In this document: one piece after another, positions 1-7,682 of the stretch
Position numbering within the stretch: position 1 is the stretch's first letter
Layout: each line of letters starts with the position of its first letter
Source of the DNA: Saccharibacillus sacchari DSM 19268
Lineage (GTDB): Bacteria > Bacillota > Bacilli > Paenibacillales > Paenibacillaceae
Direction of reading: 5' to 3'
Length of the DNA stretch: 64,000 bases
Assembly: GCF_000585395.1 (NCBI RefSeq)
Contig: NZ_KK073875.1
Span: forward strand, 1,454,407-1,518,406
The notes under the pieces: model-generated
What the model saw: the letters and a program-made list of their open reading frames with translations, nothing else
Database searches by the model: none
What the model was told of the DNA's origin: nothing
Position numbers and translations under genes: made by a program

Positions 1-164
1 AAGATTCCGTCGATTTCGTCATCCCCTTTTTGCTCGGACAACTCTTCAATAAAATCTTTGCGGTTGATGCGGTTATAAACATAATCGGCGAGCATTTTAT
101 ATTTCACGTAATGCGTGCTGCAAATGTGATACACATCTTTTTGCAAGTCTTTTTCCGTATACAT
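1..164 (-). CDS. Partial unknown protein, N-terminal 54 residues, downstream of the NERD-helicase gene
   Basis: The reading frame opens with ATG at 164 (minus strand), three bases after the stop of the NERD-helicase gene, and runs off the left edge of the window. The visible residues begin MYTEKDLQKDVYHICST and are rich in Lys, Tyr and Asp with no motif I recognise. The upstream sequence GGGGCAAGAGTGAG gives a modest ribosome binding site. The tight spacing implies co-transcription and probably translational coupling with the helicase, so the two products may work together. Its length and function cannot be judged from this window. Confidence 0.6.
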   Translation of the reverse strand, partial: MYTEKDLQKDVYHICSTHYVKYKMLADYVYNRINRKDFIEELSEQKGDDEIDGI

Positions 165-167
165 GAC

Positions 168-3032
168 TCACTCTTGCCCCAATCCATAAGTTATTCGGAT
201 CATGCCTACCACCTGTTCGAATATATCGAGGCTGCCCTGAAGAAAATTGAATTTTGAAACCATTCCGCCGCCCGTGTACCAAACTTGAACGTCCACCTGT
301 TCGTCCGTGCGGGAAAACCGAAGAACAGCATGCCAACTATGCGAAGATTTGATTTTGGTTTTGATGTTTTCTTTGTCGAGAATGTCGACGAGCTCGGTAA
401 AGCTGCGTTGAATCTCCACCGACTCGCCCAGCACTCCCGCATCTTCGCGATCCAAGGCTTCCAAAACGGAACGGAAACTTTCTTCGGATCCGCTCTTCAA
501 TCTCGGCACCTTGATTTCTCCGCGTTTGTTGTAGTCGAAAAATAGCTGTATCTCTTCACCTTTGACTTGGACGGTCGCGATTTCCAAATAAGGCCTCGAC
601 ACGAGAGCGACAACGTTTCCTTCAGCGGGAGAAAGGCGTTCGGATAAGAAGCTTTTAAGTTCGTCGCCTGCTTGTTCCGTACCATTCGAAAGCGTCATGA
701 CTACCTCTTTGTTTTTCGGAACATTCGTCGGTGCTTCGTCGCTGAATTCGGTGTGCAGAAACGGGGAGATCGGCTGCCATTTGATCAGATTGACATGATT
801 TTGACCGATCGCAAGACCCGTGTACAGCCACTTGAAATAATCGGCGTTAGTTTTTCCCCTATTCTCTCCCTGCTCGGTGTCGAAGAATACCGTATCGAAT
901 TTGTACGCCATGGCCTTGTTGACAGTCATGCACCAGGCAAACTTGATTTTCGCGGCATTCAATAAATCGAAATACTGGCTTCCTCTACGGTTCAACTTGG
1001 CTTTGATTCTTTTGCGATAAGCTCTTTCCTGGCGGGTCAGCTTTCGTTTATCGTCTTCGTCGCGATAGAGAATCCGGCCTCCTTCGTCTTCATGATCTTC
1101 TTTTATGACATAACCGCCATCGCGGAACATCTCGGCGTATTCGACACTTTGTTCGAAAGGTTCCCGCGCCATCGCTTCTTTTTCCAATTCGGACAATACG
1201 ATCTGATAAGCCGCTATTTCGCCAGTATTCAGTTCTCCTTTATCCGTGGTCAAGAAATTATCGAAGACCAGCAGTTCAACAACGGTATCGTCCTGCAGCT
1301 TGACCTGTCCGGGGACGAACCTCAATTCGACCGTGGTTCCATTGTTCAAAACGACGGACTTGATTAACGTTTTGCCCGGATCGACGGCAGTTACGGTTCC
1401 GAACATTCCGTTATCGATTCTTCGAGGTTCGTCGACGAAATCGAAAGGATCGTTGTTCGTTCCGGCTTCCGAATAGACATAGGCGCGAATCGAAGAGTTA
1501 AAGATCACGAAATCCTTCACATTGACCGTATCGCCGTTTTGCGCAAGCTTCTGCTTGATCCAGCGGTTCACCCGGTTCGCGTGCTCGTTGGTATAGACGA
1601 TTACCCGGTGGGTATTCGGATTGAGGTAGGTGTTTCGTAGTGCTTGCGTCTGCTCGGATTTATCGCCGATTCGAATGCCGCCTTTACTCGAAAGCATCAA
1701 GTCGTTAAACCGATTCTCTTTCAGATTGACGGCTATTTTCTGGCAGCTCTTGACGATTTCGGACTCGGATTCCGCGTTTGCCAATTCGATCTCTACGACT
1801 TCGGAGAAAAGATTCTTGCTTTCGAGAAGCGATTGCAAGTAAGAAGGGTTCAGTGCATTTTCGACTTTCGATCCGTAAGACAGCTTATTCTTGTCTCCAA
1901 TAAACACGATTTTATCGTTTTTGTTTTTTTCTAGATCCAAGAAGGACAGGAGATCGTCAAGCAAATGACCCGTACCGAACTTCAGAAATTCGGAATCGCT
2001 TTTGGAATTGGAGATCAATTGGCTGTCGTCAATCATGTACAGTGTCTTACACGTTTCGTGCTCACGGTCGTCTTCACTTGTTTTCAAAGGAATCTGCTTT
2101 TGGTAATGTTCATCGATATGCTCGTCTTTGAAATCGAAAATCGTGCTAAACAGCGATTCCACGTCTTCGAGTTCAGGATTATTTTCCAACATGTTTCTTC
2201 GCAACCGCGCGGAATAAGCAAACACTGGAGTATCAGAAAAGCCTTTGTCGAATCCCCTTTCCCTGATCTTCGGGATCAAGCTCGTTTTTCCGCTTTGCGT
2301 CGTTCCCGACAGCACCAAAATCCGGCTTTCCGAGTCTAGGAAAGAAGCGATCTTGTCCATGACTTCCTCGTTGGTCTGCTGAAGCTTTTGCGCGGAAACC
2401 CCAGGCTCGGGAGCCGTGGTCCATGCATGTTTAGGATCATAAGCTTGAGCATTGAAGACGGTCTGTTCGAACACGTTTCTGCCGTTTGCGGACAGATAGT
2501 CGCGGCCTTCGGCAGAAACGTCCAGGAAATCGAACACTTTTTCGACATAATTCCGAGCATCCGCAATACCGAAGTTCAATCTGTGTCTGCCCGGAATTTC
2601 TCCAATGACCTTCATTTCGTTTTGAAAGCAAACCATCGTATAGATGGATCTACGTTCGAAACCAGTAAGCCGGTCCGTTAGTTCTTCTGCCAATCTACTC
2701 CGCTGCTTTTGCAGCTGTTTGAACGGATTGGGAGAGCTACCGCCTCGTACGATCACGCCGCTCGCGAGCTTCCAACTTCCATATTCGAATTGGCTTTCTT
2801 GAGGTAAAATAACTTCCCCTTTATAATTTTTAAAATCGATAATGATGATCCAATGTTCCGTTACTAAAAGCGCATCGATTTGGAGGTCTTCCCGGGTCAC
2901 GCATTCGGGCATGCCGAAAAGCATTCCGTTCCACCCCCGAGCGTCGAAAAGCCGGGACAGTGTGTTCGAAATTTGTCTAAAAAAATCGTTCTCGTACACT
3001 CGGGAAGATTTTCCTTTCCTGATTTCTAACAT
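168..3032 (-). CDS. NERD-domain nuclease / SF1 (DUF2075-like) helicase protein
   Basis: This 954-residue protein is a probable nucleic-acid nuclease-helicase of the defence type. The N-terminus carries a NERD-like (nuclease-related) core: Asp in LQIDALL near residue 53, followed by IIDFKNYKG with Asp66 and Lys68, which fits a D-x(n)-D/E-x-K nuclease. A P-loop GTTQSGKTS lies near residue 238, a Walker B-like MIDDSQL near residue 333, then IVFIGDKNKL, and C-terminal segments resembling the second RecA domain of UvrD/DUF2075 helicases (FAWCMTVNKAMAYKFD). I chose ATG at 3032 because AAGGAG sits nine bases upstream; the frame is open further up to a TTG at 3056, but that has no good binding site. 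It is downstream of the dynamin pair, separated by a hairpin terminator and an AT-rich promoter-like gap, and is followed by a coupled unknown gene. NERD-helicases are known in phage defence (for example Nhi-type proteins), but this family assignment is by motif only. Confidence 0.75.
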   Translation of the reverse strand: MLEIRKGKSSRVYENDFFRQISNTLSRLFDARGWNGMLFGMPECVTREDLQIDALLVTEHWIIIIDFKNYKGEVILPQESQFEYGSWKLASGVIVRGGSSPNPFKQLQKQRSRLAEELTDRLTGFERRSIYTMVCFQNEMKVIGEIPGRHRLNFGIADARNYVEKVFDFLDVSAEGRDYLSANGRNVFEQTVFNAQAYDPKHAWTTAPEPGVSAQKLQQTNEEVMDKIASFLDSESRILVLSGTTQSGKTSLIPKIRERGFDKGFSDTPVFAYSARLRRNMLENNPELEDVESLFSTIFDFKDEHIDEHYQKQIPLKTSEDDREHETCKTLYMIDDSQLISNSKSDSEFLKFGTGHLLDDLLSFLDLEKNKNDKIVFIGDKNKLSYGSKVENALNPSYLQSLLESKNLFSEVVEIELANAESESEIVKSCQKIAVNLKENRFNDLMLSSKGGIRIGDKSEQTQALRNTYLNPNTHRVIVYTNEHANRVNRWIKQKLAQNGDTVNVKDFVIFNSSIRAYVYSEAGTNNDPFDFVDEPRRIDNGMFGTVTAVDPGKTLIKSVVLNNGTTVELRFVPGQVKLQDDTVVELLVFDNFLTTDKGELNTGEIAAYQIVLSELEKEAMAREPFEQSVEYAEMFRDGGYVIKEDHEDEGGRILYRDEDDKRKLTRQERAYRKRIKAKLNRRGSQYFDLLNAAKIKFAWCMTVNKAMAYKFDTVFFDTEQGENRGKTNADYFKWLYTGLAIGQNHVNLIKWQPISPFLHTEFSDEAPTNVPKNKEVVMTLSNGTEQAGDELKSFLSERLSPAEGNVVALVSRPYLEIATVQVKGEEIQLFFDYNKRGEIKVPRLKSGSEESFRSVLEALDREDAGVLGESVEIQRSFTELVDILDKENIKTKIKSSHSWHAVLRFSRTDEQVDVQVWYTGGGMVSKFNFLQGSLDIFEQVVGMIRITYGLGQE

Positions 3033-3308
3033 TTCTTCATTCTCCTTCATAGTCAAGGCTTTTATTTATTTATATTTATTTATATTTAGTTATTAGTTTA
3101 CCATATTTTTATTGAACTTATTCTGACATTCCTGCTTTTTGAAACAAGACAGCTGGCCGAATAAATAAAATTAAGAACGCGAGCAAACTCGCGTTCCCTA
3201 TTCGTCCCCATTACTATCACCAATCCTCAAAATTACGTTTAGTTTTATTAGCTCAATGCGAATATTCAGAGGTAAATTAATTTATGGTCTTTGAGCATTT
3301 CGTCCTTT
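3033..3308 (-). promoter_or_regulatory. Intergenic region with AT-rich leader of the NERD-helicase gene
   Basis: The stretch directly upstream of the helicase start (about 3057-3110) is very AT-rich, with repeated tattta/ttattt units that could supply a -10 region on the minus strand. I could not place a convincing -35/-10 pair. The other half holds the hairpin at 3175-3196. No gene is visible. Confidence 0.35.
3175..3196 (-). terminator. Intrinsic terminator after the dynamin-like GTPase pair
   Basis: A perfect 9-bp stem (gaacgcgag / ctcgcgttc) with a 4-base loop. Read on the minus strand it is followed by a T-rich tail (ttcttaatttta). It lies about 110 bases past the stop of the 577-residue GTPase, so it most likely ends that transcript. 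Confidence 0.6.
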
Positions 3309-5042
3309 CTATTTTACCATTCTTAATTTCAACTTCGCCTTCTGTGACAACACCTCAATGCTAGTTTTCAAAGATGTTTTTCTGTTTTCACTTTCAGTTA
3401 TTTCCCGGCGAGTATTTTCGATCTCTTCCATCTCCGTATCGTAAAAGTCTCTTACTTCCTTTGCGATACCCGACTCATATTCATTTCTCATTTCCTGAGC
3501 AATTGTCCGGTATTCATGCCTAATATCAGCTCGTGCATCCCTAAGCTTTTTGGTCTGATCTTCAACGTCTTTCTCACCTTTGAGAGTCAGGAATACGTCA
3601 AGTGCTACACCGCTTATAGACAATAATGGGCCAAGCTTATTAATCATTTTAGTCAATTTTATAGCGCCCCATGGTTTAAATTTCCCACCAAACATCTTTA
3701 CAAGCTTATAGACTGTATCCTTAGAGATCCTAGCCGCCATTCCGCCCAAATTCCCCAGAGCTTGGGGTCCTTTACTAAGCCATTTCAAAGAATTTTTGGC
3801 ATCGATATCACGCTCATTAATAGAATGATTATGCTCAACCCATTCAGCCTGAATTTGCTTTCTTACAGTCGAGCCTAGTTCAGAGTCATTTAGCTGATCC
3901 AGTTCATCTTGGAGTCTGCTCATTTCACCTTCTATGATTTTGGATAAAGTATTCAACGCTTCTTTTGACTTCAACTCAATCATACGCTCTGAATTTTTTA
4001 TAGCCTTATTGATTTCTTCTGAAGTATGGTGACCGTCTACACTTGCTGCAACCGTCTCTCCTTCCATAAGCACCTCATGCTCAAGAGCGCTAAGTTCCGC
4101 TTTATACTGGTTGGTAAGCCTCACCTCCGACGAACGCAAAATAAGTGATTTACGACGGAGTAACTCCATCATATTTCGGCCTAAAGGAGTTTCTGTCGCA
4201 ACTAGGTTGTACACCTGATCCAAGATGTCGACGAGACGATTTAAAGGTGTGGCCAATTTGGCCGTATATCTGTTCCTTTCCGTGAGTAACTGCAGCCCGT
4301 TCCACAGCTCAGCAAAATTCGACTTGTCTAATAAATACTCTTTCTCATCTTCGTCTTCTTCTGTTTGAGCTGCCAAATACGAATCGGAATCGATGAAGCA
4401 AGTATAGTAATCGTCCGGATGAGTGGGCTCCATCACTTCCAATAAAGATTTTGTTAACGTTTCAGGACTCCCAGATTCGCGCGCCATCTTATTAACGACC
4501 AGAATCATTTGACCTTGACGCTGTAATTCGAATGCTAATTTACGGAAGAAAGCTCCTCCTTGTGGATTAAACAATTCATTAGAAACAACAAATACAATCA
4601 AATCCGATTTCGAAATCTGATTCAGAGTCACTGCATCATGGTCGTCGCGCCCTGCAAAAATTCCGGGTGTATCAATAAGCAACACTTCGTCCCACAAATA
4701 CTGCTCCGCTCGATCCGTAAGAATTTGAGCCCCAATCTTGATTTCTTTATCTTCAGCTTCGTACACCATGATTGTTTTGGGACCACTTTCCGTTCCGACC
4801 ACCTCTTTCCGATTGAACGAAGCGCCTGTTATAGCGGCTATTGTGGTCGATTTCCCTGCATTATATTGGCCAACGAAAGCGATAGTGAGGTGTGTTTGGC
4901 TTTCATACTCTCCCATAAACTGCTCTAACTGTGTTAAAAGCGGTGCAATTTCTACACTTTCTTCACAGTTCTTCAGCAACTCGATTGCACAGTCATAAAG
5001 CTCTTGAACTTCCTCTGCCAAAGTATGAAATTGAAAAGACAA
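3309..5042 (-). CDS. Dynamin-like GTPase, LeoA-like (Eleos-type defence, second gene)
   Basis: A 577-residue dynamin-superfamily GTPase. The G1 loop is GQYNAGKS at residues 58-65, a G2-type Thr lies in the GTESGPKT stretch near residue 85, G3 is DTPG at 124-127, and a degenerate G4 NKMA follows at 184-187. After the GTPase domain come long charged helices typical of a dynamin stalk, and a hydrophobic segment near residues 465-485 that could contact membrane. The start is TTG at 5042 with AAGGGAG eight bases upstream. It follows the 720-residue dynamin-like gene by about 60 bases. Paired dynamin-like GTPases of about 570 and 700 residues match the published Eleos defence system (LeoA and LeoBC), so the likely role is antiphage. 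The family match is by architecture and size, not by an alignment. Confidence 0.7.
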   Translation of the reverse strand: MSFQFHTLAEEVQELYDCAIELLKNCEESVEIAPLLTQLEQFMGEYESQTHLTIAFVGQYNAGKSTTIAAITGASFNRKEVVGTESGPKTIMVYEAEDKEIKIGAQILTDRAEQYLWDEVLLIDTPGIFAGRDDHDAVTLNQISKSDLIVFVVSNELFNPQGGAFFRKLAFELQRQGQMILVVNKMARESGSPETLTKSLLEVMEPTHPDDYYTCFIDSDSYLAAQTEEDEDEKEYLLDKSNFAELWNGLQLLTERNRYTAKLATPLNRLVDILDQVYNLVATETPLGRNMMELLRRKSLILRSSEVRLTNQYKAELSALEHEVLMEGETVAASVDGHHTSEEINKAIKNSERMIELKSKEALNTLSKIIEGEMSRLQDELDQLNDSELGSTVRKQIQAEWVEHNHSINERDIDAKNSLKWLSKGPQALGNLGGMAARISKDTVYKLVKMFGGKFKPWGAIKLTKMINKLGPLLSISGVALDVFLTLKGEKDVEDQTKKLRDARADIRHEYRTIAQEMRNEYESGIAKEVRDFYDTEMEEIENTRREITESENRKTSLKTSIEVLSQKAKLKLRMVK

Positions 5043-5103
5043 ATTTATCGCTCCCTTACGTATATAGACTTGTCAATTGGGAATGTGGTTTAAATCTGTG
5101 TCT

Positions 5104-7266
5104 CTAGGGAATTATGAGCTTAACTCCGGTTATCTCGCTAGCCAATCGAACATTGATCCCCTTTTTACCTATTAATTTCCCTTTCTCCCGTGTAGGGACA
5201 GTGATCGTTGCTTCTTGTTGCCTGCTTTCGACAACTTCGCTAAGCTGAATCATGTCTGGAGTTACATCGGCAGGATAAAGTGCACGACATATCCGTTCCG
5301 TTATATTGGGAGTATCACTAAATAGATGAACTTGTTCCCCGCAGATAATATCTATATTCGTTTTGATGCCTCCAACCATCTGCCACTCATTAGGAACCAT
5401 GATTTTCGTGCCACGACCTTGTTCTCTAGAAAGAGCAATCATTTGCGATTCCGTGCAATTTACCCCTTCGAAGCTAAGCAGCTTTGCAAAAAGCTTTTTG
5501 TTCATATTCATCTTTCTCAATCTTATTTCAGACGAAAATACTTTCAGCTCATTGGCAATTCCAAAGAGCCCATTAATATAAACAGATACCTGACCTAACA
5601 TTTCTTTCTTCCCCTTACGAATAATTTGCCGGTCGAACCACCCCAAATAGGATTCAACAGCCTTTTTATGGGCATCATCAATCATCCTTGTCAACTGCTC
5701 TTTTGCATCATGCTTTGCTTTATTCCACTTCTTTTCTTCCCAATCTCCGAACAACCAACTGAATAGACCCGCCCCTGCACTAACTCCCATTGCAATCCAA
5801 CCTACCGGATTCCAAAAGTTTGCAATTCCAACTTGAGCAAGAATAAAAGCAGTTGCCGATACTCCGCCTACGACAACACCTCCCCATTTAGCAATTCGCC
5901 CGACTTGCCCTTTCTTTAGACCATTCATCTCTACTGGATCAGTCTCTAAAAGCTCTAAGTCAAATTGATATTGCTTCGTAAACTCCGCTAGTTTTTCCTG
6001 AAGTTCACTAACAATGCTCTGAAGTTCCCCCTCCATCTTGGATTTCAGCACATCTTGCTCCTCCTTCAACCTGGAAGTAAGCAAATTATCGATATTAGAT
6101 GAACCCAAATTGGTATCAACAAAATCTGGTATCCATTGTTTGATCCGATCAAAATGCTTCTTGCAAGCGGTATTAATCCGACCTTCACCGTCCGATGAAA
6201 ATCTATCAAAGAAGGCCGATAATTCCTTTCGTTTCTTAACCATAAACTTGGCTTGGGTTCTGATCGAGAGTTGCTCCTCAAACATCATCTTTTCCAAGGT
6301 ATCTGCAAAGTAGATCACACTGTCGTAAAACGTGAGTAATCTCCTTTGTTTGCCTCGCTTTTGAACCTCAGCACTGATTGCATTATGGACTTCATCTAAA
6401 TTACTTAATCTCCACAGATCGGCATTATACGCCTCATACGCCGGTTGAGTGCTTTTAAAACCGGCATCCGCATGAATATTAACGATTTTGACGTAAGGAA
6501 TATTCATATGTTGCTTGACGTATGATCGGATATGCTTTTGATGCTCATCCAGACGTTCATTATCAAAAATTTTATGAGGTATACGAACGAATCGCTTCAG
6601 TTCCGCTTCATTATTAATATTGTATTTTACATTAAGTAAAATCATAAAGGGCTTGTTGATCTCTTGTAGCCTTACCATATGGTCAAATTCTCCAGGCTGA
6701 ATAGAATCGTCCGATGCTAGAAACAAGATAAAATCGGATTGATCGATGATATCATGAGCTTTGGCTGTGTCATCATCTCCTTTAAAAGCTTCAAATCCTG
6801 GAACATCCAGAAGACGAAGTCCGTTCCAATGATACTCCCTCACATCCCGGGTCGTTCTCTGGGCTCCCATGCCTATCGTTCCACCATCCCCACAGGTCAA
6901 AGCTTCACGGATAGTACTTTTACCTGCTTTTGTTCGTCCGAACAAAGCAACAGTGAAATCATTTAAATGCTTCTTTTTCAACTCAATGGAGTGCCTAAGA
7001 TCTTGCATGCTTTCTGAGGTTTGCATCTCTAACTTACGAGCAATTCCGCTCAACACAGGGAAGAAACTAAAGTTTTCCGCGTCCTTTTCCCGAAGTAATG
7101 CATCTGTTTGAACTCGAATATTCCGAGTAAGTTCCTCAACTTGATACTTGACCTCATCGGCAAAAAATAGACTTTCTTTATAAGCCTCTTTAGCAGTTTT
7201 TCTACTAGCCTGCAAGGCCTCTTTAAATCGATCATTGTGTGCATTTTCCAAGAAGATCCACTCCAC
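5104..7266 (-). CDS. Dynamin-like GTPase with C-terminal KH motif, LeoBC-like (Eleos-type, first gene)
   Basis: A 720-residue GTPase of the dynamin/GTP-binding-50S-like class. G1 is GRTKAGKS at residues 110-117, G3 is DVPG at 154-157, and the G4 region reads LNVKYN at 211-216. A strongly hydrophobic double segment at about 455-505 looks like a membrane hairpin. The last 31 residues contain LIGKKGINVRLASEITG, the GxxG loop and following helix of a KH RNA-binding fold, closely resembling the second KH domain of NusA. I know of no standard dynamin with such a tail. The frame starts with GTG at 7266, but AGGTGGAG at 7256-7263 points to TTG at 7251 (residue 6) as the real start. It lies just upstream of the 577-residue GTPase and downstream of BREX. 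Function is inferred to be defence-related. Confidence 0.7.
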   Translation of the reverse strand: MEWIFLENAHNDRFKEALQASRKTAKEAYKESLFFADEVKYQVEELTRNIRVQTDALLREKDAENFSFFPVLSGIARKLEMQTSESMQDLRHSIELKKKHLNDFTVALFGRTKAGKSTIREALTCGDGGTIGMGAQRTTRDVREYHWNGLRLLDVPGFEAFKGDDDTAKAHDIIDQSDFILFLASDDSIQPGEFDHMVRLQEINKPFMILLNVKYNINNEAELKRFVRIPHKIFDNERLDEHQKHIRSYVKQHMNIPYVKIVNIHADAGFKSTQPAYEAYNADLWRLSNLDEVHNAISAEVQKRGKQRRLLTFYDSVIYFADTLEKMMFEEQLSIRTQAKFMVKKRKELSAFFDRFSSDGEGRINTACKKHFDRIKQWIPDFVDTNLGSSNIDNLLTSRLKEEQDVLKSKMEGELQSIVSELQEKLAEFTKQYQFDLELLETDPVEMNGLKKGQVGRIAKWGGVVVGGVSATAFILAQVGIANFWNPVGWIAMGVSAGAGLFSWLFGDWEEKKWNKAKHDAKEQLTRMIDDAHKKAVESYLGWFDRQIIRKGKKEMLGQVSVYINGLFGIANELKVFSSEIRLRKMNMNKKLFAKLLSFEGVNCTESQMIALSREQGRGTKIMVPNEWQMVGGIKTNIDIICGEQVHLFSDTPNITERICRALYPADVTPDMIQLSEVVESRQQEATITVPTREKGKLIGKKGINVRLASEITGVKLIIP

Positions 7267-7682
7267 CTTTGGGAAAAAGATGATTTAACATTATTGCTTA
7301 AACACATTTAAAATCCATTTTTTCTCAACTACCTAGCTTGCCATTTTTGTCGACATGCAAATCGTATTTCTTTGAAGCTATACTCTAACACTTTCTAATG
7401 AAACCCTGAGAACTTTACAGCCGCCTCTTGCTCAAACGCGGCACCACCCTTTTTTTCTCAAATATGACGGATTGTTAAGCTAAGTGCAACACTTTCTTAT
7501 GAAAACATTCATAAAATCAAAAAAGCAAGCCGCTCTCCTCCTCGTGGGTTTCTCGAAAAACCTACGATCCTGGAAATACGGCTTGCTTTCTATTCTTTTA
7601 TGTTAGAGGTTGTTAAGGACATATTGCGGCAAAGAGTCATAGCGCATTATAGCTGTTTTTAACTAAATACTCACCTAATAAC
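7267..7682 (-). other. Gap between brxL and the dynamin pair: terminator, short repeats, likely promoter
   Basis: No coding frame with a ribosome binding site is visible. The half next to brxL holds the compound hairpin at 7522-7589. The other half holds two near-identical 17-bp copies (7387-7403 and 7488-7504) and then AT-rich sequence leading into the dynamin-like gene, where its promoter should lie. Confidence 0.4.
7522..7589 (-). terminator. Compound hairpin / terminator after the BREX operon
   Basis: An 11-bp perfect outer stem (aaagcaagccg / cggcttgcttt) encloses about 46 bases, which contain an inner 8-bp stem (gtaggttt / aaacccac on the minus strand, one mismatch). The minus-strand 3' side ends in gcttgcttttttg, giving a U-run, so it can terminate transcription from brxL. 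The long structured loop is unusual for a plain terminator. Confidence 0.6.
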
